From: JBBRYB01 sp038238115
GTDB lineage: Bacteria > Actinomycetota > Actinomycetes > Propionibacteriales > Nocardioidaceae
Reading direction: 5' to 3'
Length of the DNA stretch: 25,963 nucleotides
Assembly: GCA_038238115.1 (NCBI GenBank)
Contig: JBBRYB010000041.1
Span: 1-25,963 of the forward strand
Part shown: in pieces, positions 15,843 to 22,998 of the stretch
How the letters are laid out: each line of letters begins with the position of its first letter
How positions within the stretch are numbered: the stretch's first letter is position 1
Position numbers and translations under genes: made by a program
The notes under the pieces: model-generated
Databases searched by the model: none
Told to the model about the DNA's origin: nothing
What the model saw: only the letters and a program-made list of their open reading frames with translations

Positions 15843-16408
15843 GTCGGTGCTCCTGCTGGTGCGCTGCGGGTTGTGGCTGTCCCGCCGAGGTGGGGCTGTT
15901 GCGCCGGTGTGTGGGCGGGCGGATGGCCCACTCGGCGGCCAGGTTGATGAGCCTCGGCGCACTTGGCCGAATCCATCCCGGGCTCGCTGGTGCCAACGAT
16001 GGCCCCGGCGATGGCTTCGGTGAACGCCTGGGTACCGGGGGCCAGGCCGATGGCGTGGCCCGGATCATCGAGGCACGGTTGGCGGCGACGTGAGGGCGGC
16101 GGATCGCGGTGGTCCCGAGCCGCAGACGGGTGGCCATCGGCGCCGGTGATGTGGACGACGAGGTGGCGGGGAAGGCGGTGAACCCGTTGCCGGCTGGCAT
16201 CAGGTCGGTTCCGCCGGCAAGTTGGACCAGCCGCAGGCAGTTGGTCGCGCAAGGAATGACGGACAGCGCCAGCACCGGGACTGGGACCTGGACCGGGGCC
16301 GGGGCCGGGACCGGCCAGCCTCCAGGCTGACCAGTCCCTTCGTTCCCGGGGCCGCGTCGACCGCCCACTAGGGGAGGTCGACGCGGCGGCCGGCCGCTGG
16401 GTGGTCAT
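15839..16408 (-). pseudogene. DUF2306 membrane-protein gene with several frameshifts and an internal deletion
   Basis: Pieces of a DUF2306 protein occur in order but alternate between two frames: LALSVIPCATNCLRLVQLAG and LMPAGNGFTAFPA in one, LVVHITGA in the other, TAIRRPHVAANRASMIRA back in the first, IGLAPGTQAFTEAIAGAIVG in the second, INLAAEWAIR in the first. The segment that should carry about two membrane helices between LVVHITGA and TAIRR is missing. Frame changes fall near 16300, 16165, 16140, 16056 and 15948. Intact relatives are roughly 200-230 residues. The start ATG (16408) overlaps the upstream stop and the 15839 stop overlaps the next ATG, so one frame stays open across the whole stretch although its product is scrambled. 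Confidence 0.8.
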
Positions 16409-17100
16409 CGGACGGCGGGCTGCAAGACGGGGCGGACGGACGGGGCGGTCTCGGCAGACGCCTCAGCGCTCTCGTCGCGGGGGTTGCGCCACAGGGACAC
16501 GCCCAGGGCGATGAGCGCTATGCCCACGGGGACGGCGAGCGGCCGGTTGAACGACTCCGGCAGCACTATGAGCGCGGCCAAAGCCCCGGTGCTAACGGCG
16601 AGCAAGGCGGCCGCCCAGCGGGCGAGGACCCTTGTGCGGAACATGGCGATCCCGAAGATGGTTCCGCCGAGGATCAGGCCGGCTCCCATCAGGCCGAACA
16701 GGATTTGAAGTCCGCCGATGTCACCGTTGGCGCTTCCGCCGTTGGCGGCGGCGACGACGTCGTTGACGAACCCGGGCTCGGTGTGGACGAGGTTGGGCAG
16801 CACGACGGCGGCGATGAATTCGACGGAGAACATGGCCAGGTACCCGGCTGCGAAGACGAGGTAGCCGACCAGGCCTAGGAGGCCGGCCTTGCGGTACTGG
16901 CGCAGGTACATGCCGGTGATGCCCGCCAGCGCAAGCGCCGCCATCACGATTTTGGCGCACTCGCGTGCCACCCACTCGGTCGTCTCGGTGGTGAAGGTGT
17001 CGGTTGCCGGGTGCTTGATTTGGACACCGATGAAGATCGCTCCGGCGACCGCGGCTGCGGCGCCGGCGGCCTTGCTGAGGGCAGTGGCGGTGATGGTCAT
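16405..17100 (-). CDS. Integral membrane protein of unknown function
   Basis: A 231-residue protein with about seven hydrophobic segments (near residues 8-26, 48-64, 72-96, 98-106, 132-156, 160-180 and 188-203) and a charged C-terminal tail. Residues EWVARECAKIVMAALALAGITGMYLR and the GGLQILFGLMGAGLILGG stretch recall actinobacterial membrane proteins found beside DUF2306 genes; I know no function for them. AGGAG lies 8 bases before the ATG. Its TGA overlaps the DUF2306 ATG. The LAL regulator gene ends 143 bp upstream on the same strand, with an inverted repeat between them, so it may be its target. Confidence 0.8.
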   Translation of the reverse strand: MTITATALSKAAGAAAAVAGAIFIGVQIKHPATDTFTTETTEWVARECAKIVMAALALAGITGMYLRQYRKAGLLGLVGYLVFAAGYLAMFSVEFIAAVVLPNLVHTEPGFVNDVVAAANGGSANGDIGGLQILFGLMGAGLILGGTIFGIAMFRTRVLARWAAALLAVSTGALAALIVLPESFNRPLAVPVGIALIALGVSLWRNPRDESAEASAETAPSVRPVLQPAVR

Positions 17101-17176
17101 GAAGGGGCTCCTGCTTCCGGGTGCCAGACGGAGTGTCCGGCGATGTATAGGACGCTAGGAGCCGGGTTGGTGAGAC

Positions 17177-17196
17177 CACATCACATGACGATGTGA
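17177..17196. promoter_or_regulatory. Inverted repeat upstream of the membrane-protein operon
   Basis: TCACAT at 17181-17186 and ATGTGA at 17191-17196 are perfect arms with 4 bases between; CACATC (17177-17182) and GATGTG (17190-17195) give an overlapping second pairing. The site lies about 77 bp upstream of the membrane-protein start. A TATACA-like -10 on the minus strand sits at 17144-17149, so the repeat would be near -50, suitable for an activator such as the LAL protein encoded upstream. The link is inferred from position. Confidence 0.45.
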
Positions 17197-17243
17197 CCGG
17201 CTTGGTGATTCCGGCGTTGTGACTTCGTTTTCGAGCGGTCCGG

Positions 17244-20051
17244 CTAGAGCAGGTCGAGCTCGCTTGCGCGGCTGACTGCGGCCCGCCGTGTGTTCACGTC
17301 GAGCTTGGTGAAGACGTGCCGGGTATGGGTCCGGAACGTGTTGACGGACATGAACAGCTGGTCGGCGATCTCGGGACCGGTCAGGTCGGTCGCGAGGAGC
17401 CGGAGCACCTGGACCTCTCGCTCACTCAACGGCTCGTGGTCTCCGGGCGCCGGTGGGCGGGTCTTGGGGGTTGCAACATGCTCTCGCTCGGCCACCTCGA
17501 GCAGCGCCGTCGCCTCGTCCGAGCCGAGCAGGTCGCGGTGCCGGGCGGCCGCCCGGAGCAGCTCACTCATCGCGGGTCCTTCGTCGAGGAACAGCCGGCA
17601 GTACCCGACCGGCACGCCGGCGCTCAGCGCGCGGCCCAGATCGGTGAGCGCCTCACCGGGGTCGCCGTGGGCACGGTGCCCGAGTGCGCGCACAAGGAGG
17701 GCCTCGACGAGGCTGCCACCGCGATCCGCGGAGTCGGCAGCGGCCACGATGCGATCCAGCAGGGTGAGGGCGTTCTGGAGGGTGCTCGGCTGTGGGCGGG
17801 CGCAGTGCTGGGCGAGGAGCGAACGGGCGAGGGTGAGCTGGTCGTACTCGGCCAGGTAGCTGGCCGAGTCGTCGGGGCTGACGTGGTGGGCGCCCGCCCA
17901 CTCCGCCGCTTCCGCCAGCCGTCCCTGCGCGATCCGGACTCGCGCAAGGGTGGCGGGGATGGGGCGCACGTCGGGGAAGTAGCCGGGCAGGTACAACGGC
18001 TGCGCCTGCTCGAGCATGCCGACGGCGCCGTCCAGGTCGCCGTACGCCACCATCAGCCCGGCCATGGCGGTGTACCAGCGGTGTCGGTTCTCGAGCAGCG
18101 ACGCCCGCTCGCCGAGTTCACGCGCGGTCTGCAGGTGCTCCCCGGCCGCGTCGAGGTCACCTTGTTCACGGAGCACGTCCGCGAGGCCGACGTGTAGGTC
18201 ACCGGTCGTCGATAGCACGGGGCCTGGATGGGCATCCGCCGTCGCGAGGGCCCGCTCGTATAGTCGCCGCGCCTGGGCAGGCTGTCCGCGCGCCAGCCAC
18301 ATGTTGGCCAGGACGACGGTGCTGCCGAGTTCGTCGGTGAGGTTTCCGGCAGTGTGCAGGCTCCGCACGGCCTCGCTGAAGGTGTCCACCGCTGCCCGCA
18401 GGTCGCCGGCGGCCCATGCGGCCAGGCCGAGGTACCCCGCGCCGCCGGAGCGGGCGACGTGGTCGGCCGGCCCGGCCAAGTCCAGGGCCCGGCGGGCGTG
18501 CGCGATGGTGCTGTCGACGTCACCGTGGGCCTGAGCGAGCGCAGCGCGGTACACGGCGGCCTGCGCCGGCAGTGTCCGCAGTTCCTTCTCCCGCGCACGG
18601 GCTGCGTTAGCCAATCGACCCGCTCCCGGCATTCCCGCGGGTGGTTCCAGCGTCTTGGTGTGGAGTGCCTTGTCGGCGTCGTCGAGCCAGCGCTCCGCCC
18701 CTTCTAGGTCGCCCTCGGAGAGCCGCGCCGGTCCCATCTGCATGGCAAGAAGCGCCCGGCCGCGGAGAACGTCATCCGGTAGGACGTTCAACCAGCTTCG
18801 AAGAGTCCGGTCCTGGCGCTGCTGCCGGGCATCGGGCAACGCGAGCTCCACGAGGTCTGCCACGTGCTCGACATCGCCTGCTGCGAGGGCGTGGCTGATG
18901 GCGTCGGCCAGCGTCCCGTGAACAGCGTGCCAGTCGCTGGCCGCCCGGTGCAGGCTGGAGACCCGTCCCGGGTTCTCGGCCTGGAGCCGGGCGCGCAGTG
19001 CGTCGGCGAACAGGTGATGGTAGCGGAACCACCGTCGCTGGTCGTCGAGCGGGACAACGAACAGGTTGCCGCGCTCCAGGCGTTCGAGCATCTGTTGCCC
19101 GTTGCTGTCACCGCTGAGGGCGTCGCACAACGGCCCGGTGAGCTGCTCGAGGACCGACGTGTTCAGCAGGAAGTTACGCACCTCCTCGGGCTGGGTGGTC
19201 AGGACCTCCTCGAGCAGGTAGTCCAGGACGAACCGGTTGCTGCCCGTGAACGCCTCGACGAACGAGGCGATCCGATCGGATGCCCGGTCGCCCGTGCTGG
19301 TGGCGGTGTGGCCACGGGCCGAGAGGGCCGCAAGCTGCAGGCCGGCCGCCCAGCCCTCGGTCCGCGTTTCCAGGGCCGCCACCTGAGCGCGCTCGAGCCC
19401 CAGACCCATGACTTGGTTAAGGAAGACATCGGCCTCCTCGGCGGTGAAGCGCAGGTCGGCGGCGCGGATCTCGAGCAGTTCGCCACGGGCCCGCAGGCGT
19501 GCCAGCGGCAGTGGCGGGTCGGCACGCGTCGTCATGGCCAGGGTGACCTGGGGCGGCAGGTGGTCGAGCAGGAACGCCACCGCTTGGTGAATCTCAGGGG
19601 CGTCGATCACGTGGTAGTCGTCAAGCGCGACGACAGTTGCGCCGGCGAGTGCATCGAGGTCGTTGACGAGGCTGACGACTACGTCCTCGACCGGAAGGCC
19701 ACGTTCGGTGTCCATCAGCGCCAGAGCCTCGGCCCCCACGGCTTGGCTGGCGGCCTGGAGTGCAGCCACAAGGTGAGTGAGGAATGTCCGCAGTTCAGCG
19801 TCGCCCGCGTCGAGGGACAGCCACCCCACCCGCAGGGCCCTCCGCGTCCGGCCCTGCTCGGGGTGCTCGGCCCGCCCCGGTGTCAGCCACTGGGTCAGCA
19901 GGGTCGTCTTCCCGAACCCTGCTGGGGCCGAAACGAGTACCAGCCGCGGCATTATCGTCGAGTCGGCCCGGAGTTGGTCTACCAGCCGCTCGCGGGGGAC
20001 GAGCTGACGGCGCGCGGTCGGGGCGCGCAGCTTGGTGCCCAGGAGCGGCAT
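17244..20051 (-). CDS. LAL-type (MalT-like) LuxR transcriptional regulator
   Basis: A 935-residue regulator of the large ATP-binding LuxR class. The N-terminus LGTKLRAP is typical of MalT relatives. Walker A APAGFGKTT is at residues 42-50 and Walker B VVALDDYH at 140-147; a winged-helix/TPR-like helical region fills about 330-850, and a LuxR helix-turn-helix occupies about 873-935 (LSEREVQVLRLLATDLTGPEIADQLF, NTFRTHTRHVFTKLDV). These proteins bind ATP and an inducer, oligomerise and activate transcription. The effector is unknown. ATG 20051 starts the conserved N-terminus. Likely targets are the membrane-protein operon downstream, where an inverted repeat is seen, and possibly the MFS gene upstream. 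Confidence 0.95.
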   Translation of the reverse strand: MPLLGTKLRAPTARRQLVPRERLVDQLRADSTIMPRLVLVSAPAGFGKTTLLTQWLTPGRAEHPEQGRTRRALRVGWLSLDAGDAELRTFLTHLVAALQAASQAVGAEALALMDTERGLPVEDVVVSLVNDLDALAGATVVALDDYHVIDAPEIHQAVAFLLDHLPPQVTLAMTTRADPPLPLARLRARGELLEIRAADLRFTAEEADVFLNQVMGLGLERAQVAALETRTEGWAAGLQLAALSARGHTATSTGDRASDRIASFVEAFTGSNRFVLDYLLEEVLTTQPEEVRNFLLNTSVLEQLTGPLCDALSGDSNGQQMLERLERGNLFVVPLDDQRRWFRYHHLFADALRARLQAENPGRVSSLHRAASDWHAVHGTLADAISHALAAGDVEHVADLVELALPDARQQRQDRTLRSWLNVLPDDVLRGRALLAMQMGPARLSEGDLEGAERWLDDADKALHTKTLEPPAGMPGAGRLANAARAREKELRTLPAQAAVYRAALAQAHGDVDSTIAHARRALDLAGPADHVARSGGAGYLGLAAWAAGDLRAAVDTFSEAVRSLHTAGNLTDELGSTVVLANMWLARGQPAQARRLYERALATADAHPGPVLSTTGDLHVGLADVLREQGDLDAAGEHLQTARELGERASLLENRHRWYTAMAGLMVAYGDLDGAVGMLEQAQPLYLPGYFPDVRPIPATLARVRIAQGRLAEAAEWAGAHHVSPDDSASYLAEYDQLTLARSLLAQHCARPQPSTLQNALTLLDRIVAAADSADRGGSLVEALLVRALGHRAHGDPGEALTDLGRALSAGVPVGYCRLFLDEGPAMSELLRAAARHRDLLGSDEATALLEVAEREHVATPKTRPPAPGDHEPLSEREVQVLRLLATDLTGPEIADQLFMSVNTFRTHTRHVFTKLDVNTRRAAVSRASELDLL

Positions 20052-20164
20052 CCGGCCAGCGTAGGTGCGCGGTGAGCAGCCGCGCTAGGAACGCCATGGA
20101 TCCCTCGCTCGTACCCGTGCCGTCCCGCGGCTCAGCGGACACGCGGACCGAGGGGTCAGGATCG

Positions 20165-21421
20165 TCAGCGAACTCCCTTGATGGGGAGGACGCATGCGGC
20201 TCCAACGAGCGCGCAGACGCCAGCAACGGCGTACAGCACCCCATAGCTGCCGCTTCCGACCGCCAAGATAGCCGGCGCCATCGCCGGGGCGATCGAGAAC
20301 GGCAAAGCTCCGGCGTAGTTGAACACGCCAAGGTCCCTGGCCGTGTTGTCTCCGTCCGGCAGTATGTCAACCACCAGCGCGAGATCCACGGCGAGATAAG
20401 CGCCGAAGCCGAGTCCACCGATTGCCATCCCGACAAGGAATCCATTGAAGTCATTGGCGATGGCGATGACGAACAGCGCAGATCCGTACACCGTGGACGC
20501 GCCCAGCACGAACGCTTTCCGCCGGCCCGTCCGGTCCGACAGCCTCCCGCAGACGACCGAGGCCACGATGAGCGCGCCGGACTGAGCGAGGGTGCCGAGG
20601 AAGATCTGGCGAGGCACCTCCTTCTCAGCACTACCGACGCTGTCCAACAGGTAGTACGCCTGATAGGTGGTCAGAAAGGCATAGGCCGTCACGAACAGGA
20701 AGCGGCTTGCGAAGGCCCATCCGAAGTCAGGGGTTCTTCGCAGATCGATGGTGAATCCGCCTAGGAGCTCCCGCACCGACCAGGCCGGCCGGTGCGCTGA
20801 GTGCAGCCGGCGGTCCCTCAAGGTGACGGCGAACAACAGGATGAAGAACCCGCCGAGCGCGCATGGCGCGAGAAACATCGCCAGGTCGTTGCCGGTGAAG
20901 AGCTGAACGAGGAAGGTCCCGCTCACCGAAGAGACGGGCAGGCAGACGCCCAGCACACCGGAGACGGTTCCTCGCTGTACGACGGGGACCTGGTCCGGCA
21001 GCACCGCGACCATGGCGGCCAAGAGCCCGTTGAAGAAGAGCTGAGCGACACACCAACCGACCAGCACGACCAGGACGCTGGGCGCCAAGGACACGACCAG
21101 GACGCCCAGGGACCCACCAACCAGACCGATCACCATCCAGGGCCTGCGCATGCCCCACCGCGACGTCGTGCGGTCACTCAGCCGCCCGATGAACGGATTG
21201 CCCAGCATGGCCACCAGGGAACCCACCGCCGCGACCAGCGACAGCGCCCGGGGCGCATCGTCCGCGCCTACCAGCGAGTTGAGCTTCAGGGCCAGCGTGA
21301 CCAGCAGAGGGGAGATCAGCACGAGGGAGGTGCCCATGAACGCCAGGGCGTAGAGCGCGATGAAGCCCCATCCGACGCGATCGGACGGGGAGGTCGAGAA
21401 GTGACTGCTCGTCTGCGTCAC
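20165..21421 (-). CDS. MFS transporter, GPH/SLC45-like
   Basis: A 418-residue protein with 12 predicted membrane segments. The loop motif GRLSDRTTSRWGMRRPW after helix 2 and the second copy GRLSDRTGRRKAFVLG after helix 8 are typical of major-facilitator proteins, and the RRPW form recalls the glycoside-pentoside-hexuronide/SLC45 branch that carries sugars or glycosides. The substrate cannot be fixed. The start is a GTG at 21421 without a clear ribosome site; a start further inside is possible but would trim the first helix. It lies 113 bp upstream of the LAL regulator gene on the same strand, so co-transcription is possible. Confidence 0.92.
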   Translation of the reverse strand: MTQTSSHFSTSPSDRVGWGFIALYALAFMGTSLVLISPLLVTLALKLNSLVGADDAPRALSLVAAVGSLVAMLGNPFIGRLSDRTTSRWGMRRPWMVIGLVGGSLGVLVVSLAPSVLVVLVGWCVAQLFFNGLLAAMVAVLPDQVPVVQRGTVSGVLGVCLPVSSVSGTFLVQLFTGNDLAMFLAPCALGGFFILLFAVTLRDRRLHSAHRPAWSVRELLGGFTIDLRRTPDFGWAFASRFLFVTAYAFLTTYQAYYLLDSVGSAEKEVPRQIFLGTLAQSGALIVASVVCGRLSDRTGRRKAFVLGASTVYGSALFVIAIANDFNGFLVGMAIGGLGFGAYLAVDLALVVDILPDGDNTARDLGVFNYAGALPFSIAPAMAPAILAVGSGSYGVLYAVAGVCALVGAACVLPIKGVR

Positions 21422-21838
21422 GGAACCACGCTACGAACACCTCGCCGGAATTGCGATTGTCGGCTCGCTCAGTGAGCGACCGCTACCCCCACCAGCCCTA
21501 ATGTGGAGGGAGCGATGGAGACGCCGATCTCCTCCACTGCGTCGGCCGTGTAGGGCCGTGGTCACATGCATTGAGGCGGCGCAGATCCAGCGACTCCACC
21601 CCACGCCGCGACCGACCTGCCCGACTCGACTGGCGAGTCCGGGGACGTCGGTGTGTTGACCCGCGAACGCACCCCGGCTTGGAGTTCCCGCGCCCCTTCA
21701 TGGGTGCCGGACATCGGCCATGAGAATGCGTTGTGGGGGAATCGCCGAGCGCTGTCTTCGTGGTTGAGGACTTGGAGGTCGTCGCTCGAGTTCTAGTCGC
21801 ACCGCCCGAAGCCGGTTGGTCGGTCTGCGGTGTCGCGT
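21422..21838. other. 417-bp stretch without a recognisable gene
   Basis: No frame here shows family-like sequence. Long minus-strand open frames are Arg/Pro/Ser-rich shadows. The upstream promoter of the MFS gene should lie in the first 100 bases. A 12-codon ORF near 21514 after GGAGGGAG is too short to judge. Confidence 0.4.
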
Positions 21839-21994
21839 TCAGCCCCGCTTTCGCGTTTCGCTCCTCGTGGCGCCGCCGGCGTCCTTGGAGTGGTCGGCCC
21901 AGAGCCGGTTGAGAGTCTCGCTGATCAGGAGTTCGCTTCGTTCGCGGACGCGGTCCTCGTCGTCGGGGGTGGAGTCGATCACGACGACCCAGAC
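21839..21994 (-). pseudogene. 3' fragment of an unknown gene cut by the IS6 element
   Basis: On the minus strand, directly outside the left IS6 repeat, a frame reads VWVVVIDSTPDDEDRV, then ERSELLISETLNRLWADHSK and a Lys/Arg-rich tail to a TGA at 21839-21841. Its composition is that of real protein, unlike the neighbouring frames, and it has no start of its own. It is best read as the last 50 or so codons of a gene whose front was lost when the IS arrived or rearranged. The family is not recognised. Confidence 0.5.
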
Positions 21995-22786
21995 GGCACT
22001 GTTGCGTTGATCGATCGGGTCGGGCGCGACACTGTGTCATGACCTCGCCTTCGGCCTCCGCGTTCGCTGGTTTCCGTTTTCCTCGTGAGGTGATCTCGGT
22101 GGCGGTGCGGTGGTACCTGAGGTACGGCTTGTCCTACCGGGACGTCGGGCAGCTGCTCGCCGAGCGTGGAGTGGACGTCGATCACGTCACGATCTATCGG
22201 TGGGTGCAACGGTTCACATCGGAGTTCGTCGAGGCGGCGCGTCCTCGACGTCACATACCGGGGGATCGGTGGTTCGTCGACGAGCCCTATGTCAAGGTCA
22301 ACGGCCGGTGGACGTACCTGTACCGGGCGGTCGACCAGTATGGGCAGGTCATCGACGTATGGCTATCTGCCAGACGCGATCTGACCGCTGCACGGGTGTT
22401 CTTCCGCCGGGCGCTGTCCACCGGGGCGGTGCCGGTCGAGGTAACCACGGACCGGGCACCGGCCTACCCGCGAGTCCTGGACGAGCGCATCCCGGCCGCC
22501 CTGCACGACACGCAGCAGTATGCGAACAACGCGATCGAAGCCGACCATGGTCGGCTCAAAGCCCGGCTCCGACCGATGCGTGGCGTCAAGGCGTTCCGAT
22601 CAGCTCGAGTTCTTGCCGCCGGCCATGCCTTCATTCAAGACATCAGGCGCGGCCACTACGAGATCGCCACAGACGCACCGCTCCACCATCGACTCCGGGT
22701 GGCCTTCGATGAACTGGCGCTCGCCATCTGACCTACACCAGAAGGGGTCAACCCTGCCGCCCGAATCAGACAACGCAACAGAGCCC
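21995..22786 (+). mobile_element. Complete IS6-family insertion sequence, about 792 bp
   Basis: The left end begins GGCACTGTTGCGTTGATCG (21995-22013). The right end, read inward on the other strand, is GGCTCTGTTGCGTTGTCTG (to 22786), matching at 15-16 of 19 positions. This is the GGxTCTGTTGC type of terminal repeat usual for IS6. One intact transposase fills the interior. The 8-bp flanks (ACCCAGAC and CTTCTCGG) differ, so there is no target-site duplication. Confidence 0.8.
22039..22731 (+). CDS. IS6-family DDE transposase
   Basis: A 230-residue transposase that looks intact. The N-terminal region has the IS6 pattern FRFPREVISVAVRWYLRYGLSYRDV, with a helix-turn-helix in VTIYRWVQRF. The catalytic triad is visible: Asp in WFVDEPYVKVNG, Asp in VTTDRAPAYP and Glu in NAIEADHGRLKARLRPMRG. 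The length fits the family (about 230-240). IS6 elements move by replicative cointegrate formation and commonly cause deletions of neighbouring DNA. ATG 22039 precedes the conserved start by about 12 residues. Confidence 0.95.
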   Translation: MTSPSASAFAGFRFPREVISVAVRWYLRYGLSYRDVGQLLAERGVDVDHVTIYRWVQRFTSEFVEAARPRRHIPGDRWFVDEPYVKVNGRWTYLYRAVDQYGQVIDVWLSARRDLTAARVFFRRALSTGAVPVEVTTDRAPAYPRVLDERIPAALHDTQQYANNAIEADHGRLKARLRPMRGVKAFRSARVLAAGHAFIQDIRRGHYEIATDAPLHHRLRVAFDELALAI

Positions 22787-22854
22787 TTCTCGGCCCTCCC
22801 GCTCGGGTGCTTCTCAGGATAGACCAGGCGGATAGCCCCCGATGGAGGACGACA

Positions 22855-22962
22855 ATGGGTGACATATGTACACCGGAGGTGGAGCCTTCGCCGGCTCTCG
22901 TTCGCGCCCTGGAACTGCCCGATAGAGTCTTAAGACCTCGCGGGCTTGCAAGTGGTCCTTGA
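22855..22962 (+). CDS. Possible 35-residue leader ORF
   Basis: GGAGG at 22844-22848 stands 6 bases before ATG 22855, and a 35-codon frame ends at 22962, 36 bp before the solute-binding-protein start. The peptide begins MGDICTPEVEPSPALVRALE and matches no family I know. The ideal ribosome site suggests it is translated. It may be a leader peptide or the front of a gene fused here by rearrangement. Confidence 0.35.
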   Translation: MGDICTPEVEPSPALVRALELPDRVLRPRGLASGP

Positions 22963-22998
22963 GGCGGGCGTGGCGCAATGGCACCGAAACGAGGTCAG

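Noticed and set aside
18864..20075. 403-codon plus-strand frame inside the LAL regulator region
   Set aside because: It is antisense to a clear LAL protein with Walker motifs and HTH, and has no family-like sequence.
21498..22040. 180-codon minus-strand frame across the IS6 left end
   Set aside because: It is Arg/Pro/Thr-rich without structure; a neighbouring frame carries the credible fragment at 21839-21994.
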